64,000 nt of DNA, from NCBI RefSeq assembly GCF_029537375.1, contig NZ_CP120679.1, positions 2,716,001 to 2,780,000 of the forward strand, written 5' to 3'. A program made the position numbers and the translations under genes. The DNA is from Bacillus sp. HSf4 (GTDB lineage Bacteria > Bacillota > Bacilli > Bacillales > Bacillaceae). Below the pieces are notes generated by a model. The model worked only from the letters and a program-made list of their open reading frames with translations, made no database searches and was not told where the DNA came from. Below, piece by piece: positions 28,301-36,717 of this stretch (within the stretch, counting starts at the first letter, position 1; the number at the start of each line of letters is the position of its first letter).

Positions 28301-29047
28301 GGAGTTGTACCAATCAGAGCTTTCAGGAACATCCGTCTGTTCGCCCCATATCTGCGGCGATGCAGGCGGAAGGTCAGCGTACCAATCATAAAAGCTGAGT
28401 AGCGGCGCGCCGATTAAGTTCAAAAACCTCGCTCCGCCCGCATAACTGACCATGGACATTGCCGGAATCGGTGAAAAGCCTACAATGCGATCCGGACCAT
28501 ATTTCTTGATCGTAAAAATCAATTGAGCAGCAATCATCATATTGACTTCGTCCCAGTTTGCCCGGACAAATCCACCTTTTCCGCGTGCAGATTTATAGGA
28601 TTTTTGCATATCGGGATTCTCGGAAATGATTTTCCATGCTTCTACAGGATCGTTTGTTTTTTTGAAAGCTTCCTTCCACACCTTTAACAGCGCGCTTCTC
28701 ACATATGGATAACGAACACGTATAGGGCTGTATGTGTACCATGAGAAACTTGCACCGCGCGGACATCCTCTTGGCTCATATTCAGGCATATTAGGGCCTG
28801 TAGTCGGATAATCTGTTTGTTGTGTTTCCCATGTAATTATTCCGTCTTTTACATGGACTTTCCAGCTGCAGGAACCTGTGCAATTCACGCCATGAGTGGT
28901 GCGAACCACTTTATCATGCTGCCATCTCCTGCGGTAGTATTTTTCAGACTCGCGGTCAGCACTAGATAACGTACTATGATTGTTTAAATCTGTGGTACGA
29001 CCAAAAAAAGTCATCTTTTTGAGCAACGGAGATATTTTTTTCTTCAT
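25364..29047 (-). CDS. narG: Respiratory nitrate reductase alpha subunit NarG
   Basis: Catalytic molybdopterin subunit that reduces nitrate to nitrite on the cytoplasmic face of the membrane. It has about 1,227 residues. The N-terminal cluster region has HGVNCTGSCSW, where the first ligand is His, and EYEPRGCPRGASFSW follows. The aspartate-type Mo ligand region reads YDWYADLPPASPQIWGEQTD. I moved the start from the TTG at 29083 to the ATG at 29047 because AAAGGGAG lies 7 nt before it and the length then matches B. subtilis NarG. First of the four structural genes. Confidence 0.96.
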   Translation of the reverse strand: MKKKISPLLKKMTFFGRTTDLNNHSTLSSADRESEKYYRRRWQHDKVVRTTHGVNCTGSCSWKVHVKDGIITWETQQTDYPTTGPNMPEYEPRGCPRGASFSWYTYSPIRVRYPYVRSALLKVWKEAFKKTNDPVEAWKIISENPDMQKSYKSARGKGGFVRANWDEVNMMIAAQLIFTIKKYGPDRIVGFSPIPAMSMVSYAGGARFLNLIGAPLLSFYDWYADLPPASPQIWGEQTDVPESSDWYNSSYLLVWGSNLPQTRTPDAHFYVEARYNGTKVVSISPDYAEFVKFADHWLNVSPGMDSALAMAMTHVVLKEFYVDQKTPYFEDYVKKYTDLPFLIILKKSANHYKTDRFLRASDLGMNVNKAEWKTIVFDKNSNQYAAPNGTIGHRWSEGGEWNLHLKDTENQLGDLEPALSFLGIEDETVLLQFPYFGQEQKQIIARGVPVKEIQQNDESVYVTTVFDLMLAQTGVNRGLPGDYPKNYDDPKPYTPAWQEQITGVDRKLAAQIAREFAQNAVDSKGRSMIIMGSGINHWYHSDTIYRAILNLVLLTGSQGVNGGGWAHYVGQEKVRPLEGWQTVAMGRDWGGPPRLQNGTSFFYFVTEQWRYEDQKSSDLISPLVEKPRYHHLGDYNVLAARLGWLPSYPQFNKNSITLYEEAKAANNDEAVKYVVDQIKNGQMKFAIEEPSNPVNFPKALFVWRGNLIGSSAKGHEYFLKHLLGTHSSILGDQDQSLHAEEVDAASVAQDGKLDLLINMDFRMSGTGLYSDIVLPAATWYEKYDISSTDMHPFIHPFNPAITPPWESRSDWDTFKKLAKTFQSLAEKYLPETVKDIVTEPLLHDTSDETSQALGLIPDWKNNKIEPIPGENFPRIHVVEREYTKVYDKFIALGPNIREKIGAKGLSWDAKEEYDELKDILGTAKTTKEYKDCPDISADRNAAEAILTLSSTTNGSLAMKAWDTLEKKTGQKLKDLAIERAEEHISFDEITAQPRKVLSSPVYSGTETGNRRYSPFTTNIERLIPFRTLTGRQHFFLDHEIMREFGEDLPTFKAPLRKAAFYNKDGKPASTTQEIKLRYLTPHFKWSYHSTYYDTLPMLTLFRGGPHVWMNNKDAETVGIRDNDWLEMYNRNGVVVARAVVSHRLPRGVAFMYHVQDRTINVPGSKITKERGGTFNSPTRIHVKPTQMIGGYAQLSYGFNYYGPTGNQRDEQVVIRKLERNEVDWLED

Positions 29048-29089
29048 GACTATACTCCCTTTCGATTGTTTTGCGAAGCCCATTCTGTT

Positions 29090-30586
29090 TTACGTTTTTT
29101 GAGAAATATCGCTAAAAATTGCTACATAATACATGACTTCACCGGCATCATTTTCAACGGCGCTGATTGTTAACCATTCGAGATATTCTTTTCCATTTTT
29201 ACGCTTATTCCAAATCTCGCCCTGCCAATACCCACTTTTCTCGAGTTCCTTCCACATTTCTTCGTAAAAATTTCTATCATGTCTTCCAGACCTTAAAAGC
29301 CGCGGAGTTTGGCCAACAGCTTCTTCTTCTTGGTATCCGGTTACAGCACTAAATGCAGGATTTACTTTTTGAATAATGCCGTTAGTGTTAGTAACCATTA
29401 CCCCTTGACCAGTATTTTCAACAATGTTGTCCGCAAGTCTAAGCCTGTCAGAATAAAACATCCAAATAACTATAATTAAGCTTGCCAAGGCAAACTCGGA
29501 TAACGCCATGAAACCAATCGCATCACTCCCTGTCATCTGATTGACCGCAGTTAAAATGAGAGGCGGAAAAAATCCCCCAAGTCCGCCCATGGCTGAAACA
29601 ATTCCATTAACAATGCCGCCTTGTTTTGAAAAATAGAGAGGTACCAGTTTAAACGTGGTTCCATTTCCAATTCCCGAACAAACCGCCACTGTTAAAACTC
29701 CTACGGTATACAATGTAATCGTTGGAGAAAAAGAGAGTAATACCCCAGAGAAAGTTAATCCTGAAAATACAATCATAAGAACTTTAAATGGACTGAATTT
29801 ATCCCCCAGCCATCCTCCAAGGGGGCGAAACAGCGTACAAATCGTGATAAATCCTGCTGTACGCAACCCTGCATCAACTTCGCTTAGTTTAAATTGAGTA
29901 ACCAAAAAATTAGGAAGGTATACGGTAAATGCAACAAATGAGCCAAACGTTATAAAATAAAAAAGGCTGAGAAACCATAGTTTTTCATCCCGATAAACAT
30001 TGAGGATTTGCTCCTTTAAAGCTGTTTTCACTTTTGGCTCATGTCTATCTCCCAATAAGATATTTAGAACAGCCAATATGAGCAAAGGAATCAGAAAAAT
30101 CCTGACAGTGGCTTCCCACCCGAGTTGATTTGCAAGAAAAGGAGCACCAAATGAAGTCAGCGCTGTTCCAATATTTCCAACTCCATACACCCCATTGACA
30201 AATCCATGCCGGTCTTTTGGATAATACTTTGGCAAAGAAGTAACTCCTACCGAAAATATTGCTCCGCCGACTCCTAAAAATAGCCCAGCGATGACTAAGT
30301 CATTAAAAGTATTAGCAAGGCTTAAATAATAGACGGGGGCTATCAAAAATAAAAGGCTTATGAGAAAAACACGCCTTGCTCCATACCGATTCGTCCAGTA
30401 ACCAATAGGCACCCTAAGAACAGATCCTAATATTACTGGAATTGCGGTTACCCATGATATTTGCGCTGACGAAAGTGCTATATCCTGTTTGATATATGTC
30501 ATTAATGATGAAATAATGACCCACACCATAAACCCCACAATTAAGCTGAATGTTTGAAGGGGTAGCTGAATTTTTGTTAACTTCAT
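29090..30586 (-). CDS. narK: NarK-type nitrate/nitrite transporter with C-terminal PAS domain
   Basis: Major facilitator protein of 498 residues. Residues 1 to about 385 form twelve hydrophobic segments of the nitrate/nitrite porter family; signatures include GVYGVGNIGTALTSFGAPF and GGLGGFFPPLI. The remainder is a PAS domain: VENTGQGVMVTNTNGIIQKV, NPAFSAVTGYQEEEAVGQ, then a PAC-like end YYVAIFSDISQKT. No kinase or cyclase output domain follows. The PAS part might sense redox state, a ligand or membrane potential and gate transport; this is inference. It lies 42 bp before narG, so it probably leads the narKGHJI transcript. Two palindromes lie upstream (30682-30725). Confidence 0.9.
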   Translation of the reverse strand: MKLTKIQLPLQTFSLIVGFMVWVIISSLMTYIKQDIALSSAQISWVTAIPVILGSVLRVPIGYWTNRYGARRVFLISLLFLIAPVYYLSLANTFNDLVIAGLFLGVGGAIFSVGVTSLPKYYPKDRHGFVNGVYGVGNIGTALTSFGAPFLANQLGWEATVRIFLIPLLILAVLNILLGDRHEPKVKTALKEQILNVYRDEKLWFLSLFYFITFGSFVAFTVYLPNFLVTQFKLSEVDAGLRTAGFITICTLFRPLGGWLGDKFSPFKVLMIVFSGLTFSGVLLSFSPTITLYTVGVLTVAVCSGIGNGTTFKLVPLYFSKQGGIVNGIVSAMGGLGGFFPPLILTAVNQMTGSDAIGFMALSEFALASLIIVIWMFYSDRLRLADNIVENTGQGVMVTNTNGIIQKVNPAFSAVTGYQEEEAVGQTPRLLRSGRHDRNFYEEMWKELEKSGYWQGEIWNKRKNGKEYLEWLTISAVENDAGEVMYYVAIFSDISQKT

Positions 30587-30681
30587 TTCTCATGACCTTC
30601 CTTAATATTTCACGTTATTTCCATTCTTCCCAAATGAGTGCTATTTATGCATTTGCCAAGGAATCATTGAAAAGTAATTGA

Positions 30682-30725
30682 ACAAATCTTAGATTTGTAT
30701 CCAACATAGTGTTTTTTAATAACAC
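30682..30725 (-). promoter_or_regulatory. Paired palindromes upstream of narK
   Basis: ACAAATCT-T-AGATTTGT (30682-30698) is a perfect 17-bp palindrome. GTGTT-N7-AACAC (30709-30725) is a second symmetrical site, loosely like a CRP/FNR-type half-site pair. Both lie 95-140 bp before narK, a plausible operator position. I did not find a canonical TGTGA-N6-TCACA Fnr box. Confidence 0.4.
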
Positions 30726-31230
30726 GTACTTTTCAATGCATTTATATAGATTTTATAAAAGAGGACGGTCTAGATTATTTAAATGAATTTACCGAAAACA
30801 AGATTTTTCTCATATATAGCCTAAATCAGAAAACAAGGACGGAATTAATACCGTACAATTGAATATAGAACTTGAAACATAGAAGTCAACATAATGGAAT
30901 TGTCTGTTATTTAAGGGAGGGAATGGAGTTGAAAATATAGATTTAGAAGCTTAGGGAGAGCAAGTGGAGTTTTAACTAGTTACAATTTTAAATGAAGAAA
31001 AGAAGAACTCTAGACTCTTTTGGACTCTATAAACTCCTCTTAGCATTTAAGTATTTACAAATTTTATACACTTGGTACAGCGGAGTTATCGGTTCAAGCT
31101 TTCCCTAAATAGCAATTTCACTTTCAATATTCCGCCAAAAGATCAAGCTAAAATGTATACCCTCATGGGATTTGTTATCTTGAATTTTTATTGTGACCAC
31201 CTTAATTTCCTAAAATTTTATCACTTTAAT
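30726..31230 (+). other. AT-rich gap with no supported gene
   Basis: About 500 bp without a convincing gene. A 60-codon plus frame (31072-31254) lacks a ribosome-binding site and runs into the sigK remnant; I do not accept it. Confidence 0.6.
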
Positions 31231-31327
31231 ACAATAAAAAGGGATAACGTCTAGGAATCAATGAATTTCAATTCGATGTCCTGAAAGCGGAAAACAAAGA
31301 CGTCATCGACACCATCCAGCTCAACTA
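31231..31327 (+). pseudogene. Degenerate element end plus sigK 3' remnant
   Basis: Positions 31231-31270 resemble the 35-bp leader found before the orphan sigK copies at 50.76 and 57.29 kb (GGATAAC and the GAAT-type junction are recognisable). Positions 31274-31325 match the sigK codons for [17 protein letters not shown] with few changes, then stop at TAA. The rest of the gene is absent. It reads as a decayed junction of the same kind of element. Confidence 0.8.
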
Positions 31328-31472
31328 AGGTACTAATAATGCAATATCTACTATCACTAACTATCACCAACTAGAATCCTATTAATTATCATTAGATTTT
31401 AAGTTGAAACCTCGTATGTTAATTAAATTCCCCCATGCATGTACGGCTGAAACATTTTGTCAACGGTCTGGC

Positions 31473-31508
31473 TTAAACCTCTCGTGATTTTAGTCACGAG
31501 AGGTTTAA
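31473..31508 (-). terminator. Terminator after the IbrB-like gene
   Basis: TTAAACCTCTCGTGA (31473-31487) pairs perfectly over 15 bp with TCACGAGAGGTTTAA (31494-31508), directly past the stop of the ParB-like gene. Confidence 0.8.
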
Positions 31509-31509
31509 T

Positions 31510-32037
31510 TCATATAATATCATCACTTTCCCACGCTTCTGAAAATTCATCTTCCGCAAACAAAGATGCGATGCCGCTGATCTGTTTTAATCGCAAAAGT
31601 TCATCTTGATCCATACCGATATTTTCCATGATCCACGAATCACTAAGCCCCGCTTCCGTCAGTTTTTGAACAATATCTACCATAATATCAATCGAGTGCG
31701 TACCACGTGCTCGATTGTGCCGGATCGTACTTGCCATCCGATCAGATAAAGGCTTGTCAATGACAGAAACAGGTAAGCAATAATCCTCACGTTGTGCGAT
31801 TTCTTCACATCGCTTCATCACCATATAACGGTGGAAACCGTCCACGATTTCGTAGTGATCTTCTTCCTTCAAGTAATAACAAACAATCGGCATCGTATAG
31901 CCATCTTCTAAAATGGATCGCTCCAATAGTTTCATTTCTGGTGGGGCAACGTAATTCGGATTGTAGGAATTTGCTTGAATCTTCCTAATCGGTACTCGCA
32001 AGATATTGTATACTGGGCTTATAAAAGGTTTTCCCAT
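31510..32037 (-). CDS. ParB/sulfiredoxin-fold protein, IbrB-like
   Basis: Protein of 175 residues with a ParB-like nuclease domain: ILRVPIRKIQANSYNPN, then HYEIVDGFHRYMVMKRC (the DGxHR motif) and RHNRARGTHSIDIM. The C-terminal region could form a helix-turn-helix-like bundle. It overlaps the 3' end of the PAPS-reductase-like gene by 19 bp. ParB-like plus PAPS-reductase-like pairs are known as IbrB/IbrA, first described as regulators of immunoglobulin-binding proteins in E. coli and common on phages and islands. The biochemical role here is unknown. Confidence 0.8.
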   Translation of the reverse strand: MGKPFISPVYNILRVPIRKIQANSYNPNYVAPPEMKLLERSILEDGYTMPIVCYYLKEEDHYEIVDGFHRYMVMKRCEEIAQREDYCLPVSVIDKPLSDRMASTIRHNRARGTHSIDIMVDIVQKLTEAGLSDSWIMENIGMDQDELLRLKQISGIASLFAEDEFSEAWESDDII

Positions 32038-33332
32038 TGTTTCATTGCCTCCTTTTGCTTTTGCAACTCATCTTTCGTTTGTCCAAAGCCCATGTAATGA
32101 CAAGAAGTGTCATTTTTCAAAATAGAAATACACATGCGCTTATATGAAGGAACCAATCGAAAAGCTTTTATATGCACTTCATCGGGGTATACTTTGAAAC
32201 GAATGACATGATACTCCTTCTTATATTTTCTCTTGTTTTTTGGTTTACCGAGGTTTTCAAAAACAAGGTCTGTTTTCTCTAACTCTTTAACAACCGAGAC
32301 AGGCAATGCGCCGCCTGTTTCTACCCAATAGCGAATGGAAGCTTGAAATTTGCGCAGATATATGTCTCGTGTATTTTTAGGCAGGGACTTTAAGAGAAAA
32401 TTGGTGTAGGTTTTCCATGTATGTCCTGGCGGCAGAGAAACCGATTTATAACCAACAGCTTTTGTTCCACCGTAGATCGCCGCAAAATTAGCGCCGTTCA
32501 CTCGCTCCACAAGACGGCTCCAAGCGGTCGGTTCAATGACACGATACAACTTCAATGCATTCACCCCGCAAACATGAAAGGGATTTGCCACCCGCATATC
32601 GTTCAACGAAACACCAGCCTGATAATACAAATCGTACAGGTGATTGTAATCAAAGCCGAATTTTCCATTAGCTATCCATACATCTTCTACTTTCCAATCA
32701 TAAATCGGGTAGAAGTTAAAGAGATTCATTGCAAGCCGCTTACTATATTTCAACTTTCCGTACATCGTAAAGGTGTCATTTCTTGTCACGGCATGATAAC
32801 GATTCAGACTTTCTTGTGCACGTATACCAACCAGGACAGCTGTACGTTTTTTGCTTTTCTCTTTATGGAGCCACTTTCCAAATTTAGTTTGAAAAGAATA
32901 GTCCGACATACCTACCTCAAAAAAATCGAACGGATGGTTGTCAAAGTTAATCACATTCTCCGGCATCTCTCGGAACCAAATCTCTTTTTCTTCCGGGTTC
33001 CAAGGCATCCATGTAGATTGATACATGGTAACGCCGCAAGATGCAGAAATTGGCATACAAAGATGGTAATAATGAAATTCCGGGTACTTGCCCATACAGC
33101 GCTCAACATATTCAATCGTTTGTTGATAGTTCCCTTCATAGTCAATATGGTAAACGGACACTTGCACATCGGGATGGTGTTGTTCGTAATAAACATGCAC
33201 CAATTCTAGCAATAAACCAGAATCTTTTCCGCCAGAAAAAGGCACCACAACATGGTCGAATCGTTGAAAGATATAGTCCAAACGCTCCATCGTAGCATCA
33301 TACACATTTTTTCCGAGATGAATTTTCCCCAT
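32019..33332 (-). CDS. PAPS reductase-family protein, IbrA-like
   Basis: Protein of 437 residues whose N-terminal half is an adenine nucleotide alpha hydrolase/PAPS reductase fold with the PP-loop VVPFSGGKDSGLLLELV (about residues 29-45). It goes on with VGIRAQESLNRY and YPIYDWKVEDVW, which are typical of IbrA and related DUF3440-type proteins. The C-terminal part is the usual extension of this family. It lacks the C-terminal cysteine motif of true sulfate-assimilation reductases as far as I can see. Translation of the ParB-like gene overlaps its end, so the two work as a pair. Confidence 0.82.
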   Translation of the reverse strand: MGKIHLGKNVYDATMERLDYIFQRFDHVVVPFSGGKDSGLLLELVHVYYEQHHPDVQVSVYHIDYEGNYQQTIEYVERCMGKYPEFHYYHLCMPISASCGVTMYQSTWMPWNPEEKEIWFREMPENVINFDNHPFDFFEVGMSDYSFQTKFGKWLHKEKSKKRTAVLVGIRAQESLNRYHAVTRNDTFTMYGKLKYSKRLAMNLFNFYPIYDWKVEDVWIANGKFGFDYNHLYDLYYQAGVSLNDMRVANPFHVCGVNALKLYRVIEPTAWSRLVERVNGANFAAIYGGTKAVGYKSVSLPPGHTWKTYTNFLLKSLPKNTRDIYLRKFQASIRYWVETGGALPVSVVKELEKTDLVFENLGKPKNKRKYKKEYHVIRFKVYPDEVHIKAFRLVPSYKRMCISILKNDTSCHYMGFGQTKDELQKQKEAMKQWENLL

Positions 33333-33338
33333 ATTAAG

Positions 33339-33440
33339 CTCCTATGTAGAGTTTATATTCTTCGTTGATTCATTCAGCTTCATAGATATCAAAGAATTGC
33401 TCTTTACGTTCATATGCTTGACCAAGTAAAGGAAATTTAT
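33339..33440 (-). pseudogene. Possible transposase scrap (ISL3-like)
   Basis: Read leftward, the strand gives KFPLLGQAYERKEQFFDIYE, then a stop and INEEYKLYI. The pattern with AYE.KE.FFDIY resembles the middle of ISL3-type transposases. Only about 33 codons survive and no ends were found. Confidence 0.35.
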
Positions 33441-33974
33441 CGTCTATACTTGCAACTTTAGTTGATTACCAAAGCTTTTAAAGTCTATCCGTCTTGTAAG
33501 AAGCACATAACGGTCTCTCATGAGTGTCTACGTTCTTTATCTGACACGTTATACGTTAAAACTTTATATACAGTAACAATAGCCAATGATTTTGATATCA
33601 TGAAGGCTCTTTTATTAAATAAAAGATTTACTATTTTTCCTCTTCTATGAATGACAGGTAGTGCTCAATTCCATCTAAAATAGGCATTAATAATTTGCTT
33701 GTCAGACAGTCTCTTCATATGATCGCTTTGTTATGCTCCCTTCTTATTGAATAAAAAGCACACAAAATCTAACAAATAATAGTATTAATTTTCTAACAAA
33801 AGCGAAAATCCCCTAATTATTTAGGTTAGGGGATCATTTCTAAAGAGGGCTAGTAATAAAAGTATCTTCCTGATTTCTTAATGGCATACATGATCTGCCT
33901 CAAACTCTTACATTATGAATGTTTATAATATCCCAACAATAACATCATTCTGTGGGAATATAGAGATCATATTA
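33441..33974 (-). other. Gap with one hairpin, no gene
   Basis: No gene recognised. A hairpin ATCCCCTAA / TTAGGGGAT (33808-33816 with 33826-33834) may be a terminator for the leftward decayed amidase or a relic of it. Confidence 0.5.
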
Positions 33975-34262
33975 AGAACTAAAGTGCTCTAATAATCCTT
34001 GAGCGATCCCACTGGCTGCCCTTATTTGGTGGGCTTATGACTGTATAGTCGATTCTTCACTAGGATTTGAGATATGTCCAAGTTCCCCTAACACCGCAAT
34101 TTTGGGATTCTCCCTTAAGACATAAAAATTACCGAAGCAGATACCATTACTGTGGAGCCCGTTTTGCTAGCCATGTTATTCAAAATATTTGCAGCTAACA
34201 GTTTGTCAGCCCCTCCCTGGTAATAATAGGTTTCCGTTATCCCCGTTAGGTTCTTTGCATAT
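33975..34262 (-). pseudogene. N-acetylmuramoyl-L-alanine amidase, C-terminal fragment
   Basis: This stretch is a diverged second copy of the 3' end of the intact amidase gene (35481-36581). Read leftward it gives ETYYYQGGADKLLAANIL and later pieces matching the amidase C-terminus, interrupted by frameshifts and stops. It is joined directly to the broken LysM-NlpC/P60 gene that starts at 35176, which suggests a deletion between two cell-wall hydrolase genes. Confidence 0.75.
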
Positions 34263-35176
34263 CCCTCATTCTCAATTAACGAAATCCCCTCGTGAAGGCG
34301 TGCTGACAGGCGTCATCATGATATTCCAATATCAGGCGCGCTCAATCTGGAAACGGATGCGACTTTGTTGAGCACATAATAAATGAGACCACTACAATCA
34401 AAATCGGAAGGATTGTTTCCGCCCCACCTATAAGGAACGCCCAGCTGTTTTTCAGCCTCGTCAATTATCCGTTTTACCTTCGCGCTTGACAAAGTGCTTG
34501 TTTTCGAAGAATTTGAAGGATTATTTGAAGATCCTGACGACGTTAATCTCGATGCACCGGAAATTTTCAGCTTTTGAATTTGTAAAACGTCGGTCTTTAA
34601 ATTGTGCTTCCCCGGGCTTTGCACCGTCACATTCATCGAGTTGGCAATCTTCCATAAAGAGTTGCCTAGCTTGATTGTGTACGTGCTGCTTGAACTACTA
34701 GAGCTTGATTTTGAGCTCGAGCTTGACGATGAAGACTTTTTGTTCGTGCTTGGGCTTGTGCTTTTGACTGCTCCTTTAATCACAAGCTTCTGACCTGGGT
34801 AAATCATGTCATTGCTCAAGCCATTTAACTTTTTAATCTCTTGGACAGTCGTTTTGTGGTCTTTTGCGATCAGCCAAAGAGAATCACCAAATTTAACCGT
34901 GTACGTGGTCTTTTCAGAGCCGGAGCTTGTGGATTTTTTGCTGCTGCTTCCTGACTTTCTATTTGGAATCTCCAAGGTTTGTCCAACATAAATCATCGTT
35001 GATGACAGATTGTTAGCCGATTTCAGCGCGGAAACGCTCGTGTTGTATTGAGCTGAAAGCTTCCACAGCGAGTCCCCGCTCTTCACTTTAATCGTCTGGG
35101 CTTCCGCCGGTGACGTAGCCAGCGAGGTTCCAAGAGCCGCAGAAGCAGCCAAACCTACTACTATCTTCTTCTTCAT
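34263..35176 (-). pseudogene. LysM-NlpC/P60 cell-wall hydrolase, frameshifted
   Basis: LytE/LytF-type D,L-endopeptidase gene. A signal peptide ([20 protein letters not shown], cleaved after AEA) is followed by two good LysM domains ([36 protein letters not shown]). Then come Ser-rich linkers, a damaged third LysM and the first half of an NlpC/P60 domain with the catalytic cysteine ([10 protein letters not shown]). A one-base deletion near 34333 relative to the 48.4-kb copy shifts the frame and ends the open frame at 34316. The original frame continues to a GDFV motif and then runs into the amidase fragment. The catalytic histidine is lost, so the open frame (286 residues) could at best bind the wall. 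Confidence 0.8.
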
Positions 35177-35245
35177 TACCTTTTAACCTCCCATCTCATT
35201 TTCGTTCCTCCTATGGTTAGAAGTGTATTGATTATGAAACCAGAT

Positions 35246-35410
35246 TTAGTCCATTGCTGTATAAGTGGATACCCGTTTTTTATAATCGCTTTGAGGAGCG
35301 CCCCAGCTTAACCATGACACAAGAACAGGGATCTTATTTTCTTGTACAAACCAATATTCCCAACGTTTTTTTAGAGTTAACGTATATTCCTGATTTTTTA
35401 ATTGTTTGCA
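35246..35410 (-). pseudogene. Unrecognised gene fragment
   Basis: The open frame reads QEYTLTLKKRWEYWFVQENK and continues to a stop at 35246. The composition is protein-like, but there is no start or ribosome-binding site; upstream the frame overlaps the amidase 3' end out of phase. Probably the C-terminus of a lost secreted protein. Family not recognised. Confidence 0.35.
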
Positions 35411-35480
35411 TGACACTCCCTTGAAGCCCCTCCAAAATATTGATACAATAATAACCATTTGCAAGAAACTAGGACTCATA

Positions 35481-36581
35481 TTAAGAACTAAAGTAATCAG
35501 ATAACCCTTGAACAATTCCATTGGCTGCTCTTATTTGGTAGGTTTCAGATTGTATATTTGATTCTTCGCTAGGATTTGAGATATATCCAAGTTCCACTAA
35601 CACCGCTAGTTTTGAGTTTTCCCTTAAGACATAAAAATCACCGAAGCGAACACCATTACTTTGGAATCCAGTTTGGCTGGTTACGTTCCGTAGAATATTT
35701 GCCGCTAACAATTTGTCGGCGTCTCCTGCATAATAATACGTTTCAACTCCATGACTCAATTGAGCAGGAGATGAGTTGTAGTGAATCGAAACAAACGCAT
35801 CCGTATTATACGAACTACTAATAACAACACGACGATTTAAACTTAAGTAATGATCGGAAGATCGCGTTAAAATGACATTAGCTCCTTTTTCTTTTAAAAG
35901 GGAAGCAAGGCGTGATGTGGTTGCTAGAGTATGGTTTTTTTCAAGAGAACCGTTATAGCCGATTGTTCCTGGATCGATCCCACCATGGCCTGCATCGATA
36001 ACAATATTTTTTCCTCTTAAACTATTAGACGTTTGAGAAGATGATTTAGAAACAGAAGTTCGAGTAACGGCAGAAGAGCCTAATTGACTTGAATCTGACA
36101 CCAGCCATCCTGCAATCCATCCCGACTGAGTACTGTTAACTTGAATATGTACCCATTGTCCTTTCTTATCAAGTACTTGATAAGCATCACCTTGATTGGC
36201 GATTTTCATTACCTTATAGTCCGTACCGGGTCCAGTACGTATACGAACATGACTTCCTGTGACATGAATTTTTCCTGCATAAGATTTTTGATAAGATGTT
36301 TCAGATACCTCATTTGAAGACAATTCATATAAATATGTGGAAGCAACCCATCCGGTACGACCATTATAAAGAATCTTCGCCCATCCGTATTTCTTCTCAT
36401 CAACTTGGATTATTGAACCGCGACGTAAGGAGCCAATAACCGTTGCATTGATGTGAGGAGCATTTCTTATATTTAAAGATGATGTTCCAACCGTGTACAC
36501 ATCATTATCACTAGCTTTAACGCCTTCGGACATCCCTGAAAGAAGAATGATCACTAAGATGCATACAATAAGTCGCTTCAT
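35481..36581 (-). CDS. N-acetylmuramoyl-L-alanine amidase with two SH3b domains
   Basis: Secreted autolysin of 366 residues. A signal peptide (MKRLIVCILVIILLSGMSEG) is followed by two bacterial SH3 domains (TSSLNIRNAPHINATVIGSL and VTGSHVRIRTGPGTDYKVMK) and a C-terminal amidase_3 domain. Zinc ligands are visible in DAGHGGIDPG, EKNHTL and SIHYNS, with the catalytic glutamate in LVELGYISN. The ATG at 36581 follows GGAGGTG; an upstream frame from 36629 has no support. It resembles B. subtilis YrvJ/CwlC-type amidases. A fragment of a second copy lies at 33975-34262. Confidence 0.9.
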   Translation of the reverse strand: MKRLIVCILVIILLSGMSEGVKASDNDVYTVGTSSLNIRNAPHINATVIGSLRRGSIIQVDEKKYGWAKILYNGRTGWVASTYLYELSSNEVSETSYQKSYAGKIHVTGSHVRIRTGPGTDYKVMKIANQGDAYQVLDKKGQWVHIQVNSTQSGWIAGWLVSDSSQLGSSAVTRTSVSKSSSQTSNSLRGKNIVIDAGHGGIDPGTIGYNGSLEKNHTLATTSRLASLLKEKGANVILTRSSDHYLSLNRRVVISSSYNTDAFVSIHYNSSPAQLSHGVETYYYAGDADKLLAANILRNVTSQTGFQSNGVRFGDFYVLRENSKLAVLVELGYISNPSEESNIQSETYQIRAANGIVQGLSDYFSS

Positions 36582-36717
36582 ATTGGCTCTCACCTCCTTC
36601 CTTGGACAGAATATACAATGTTTTTCCATTCTTTTGTATTACAAATTTCAAAAGAAATTTTAGAGAAAATGTAATAAAAGTTTGTTAAACTAGTATGTTA
36701 AGGAGGGAAAGAAAGAT

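Noticed and set aside
31072..31254. 60-codon plus-strand open frame right of narK
   Set aside because: No ribosome-binding site, low-complexity AT-rich codons, and it runs into the sigK remnant.
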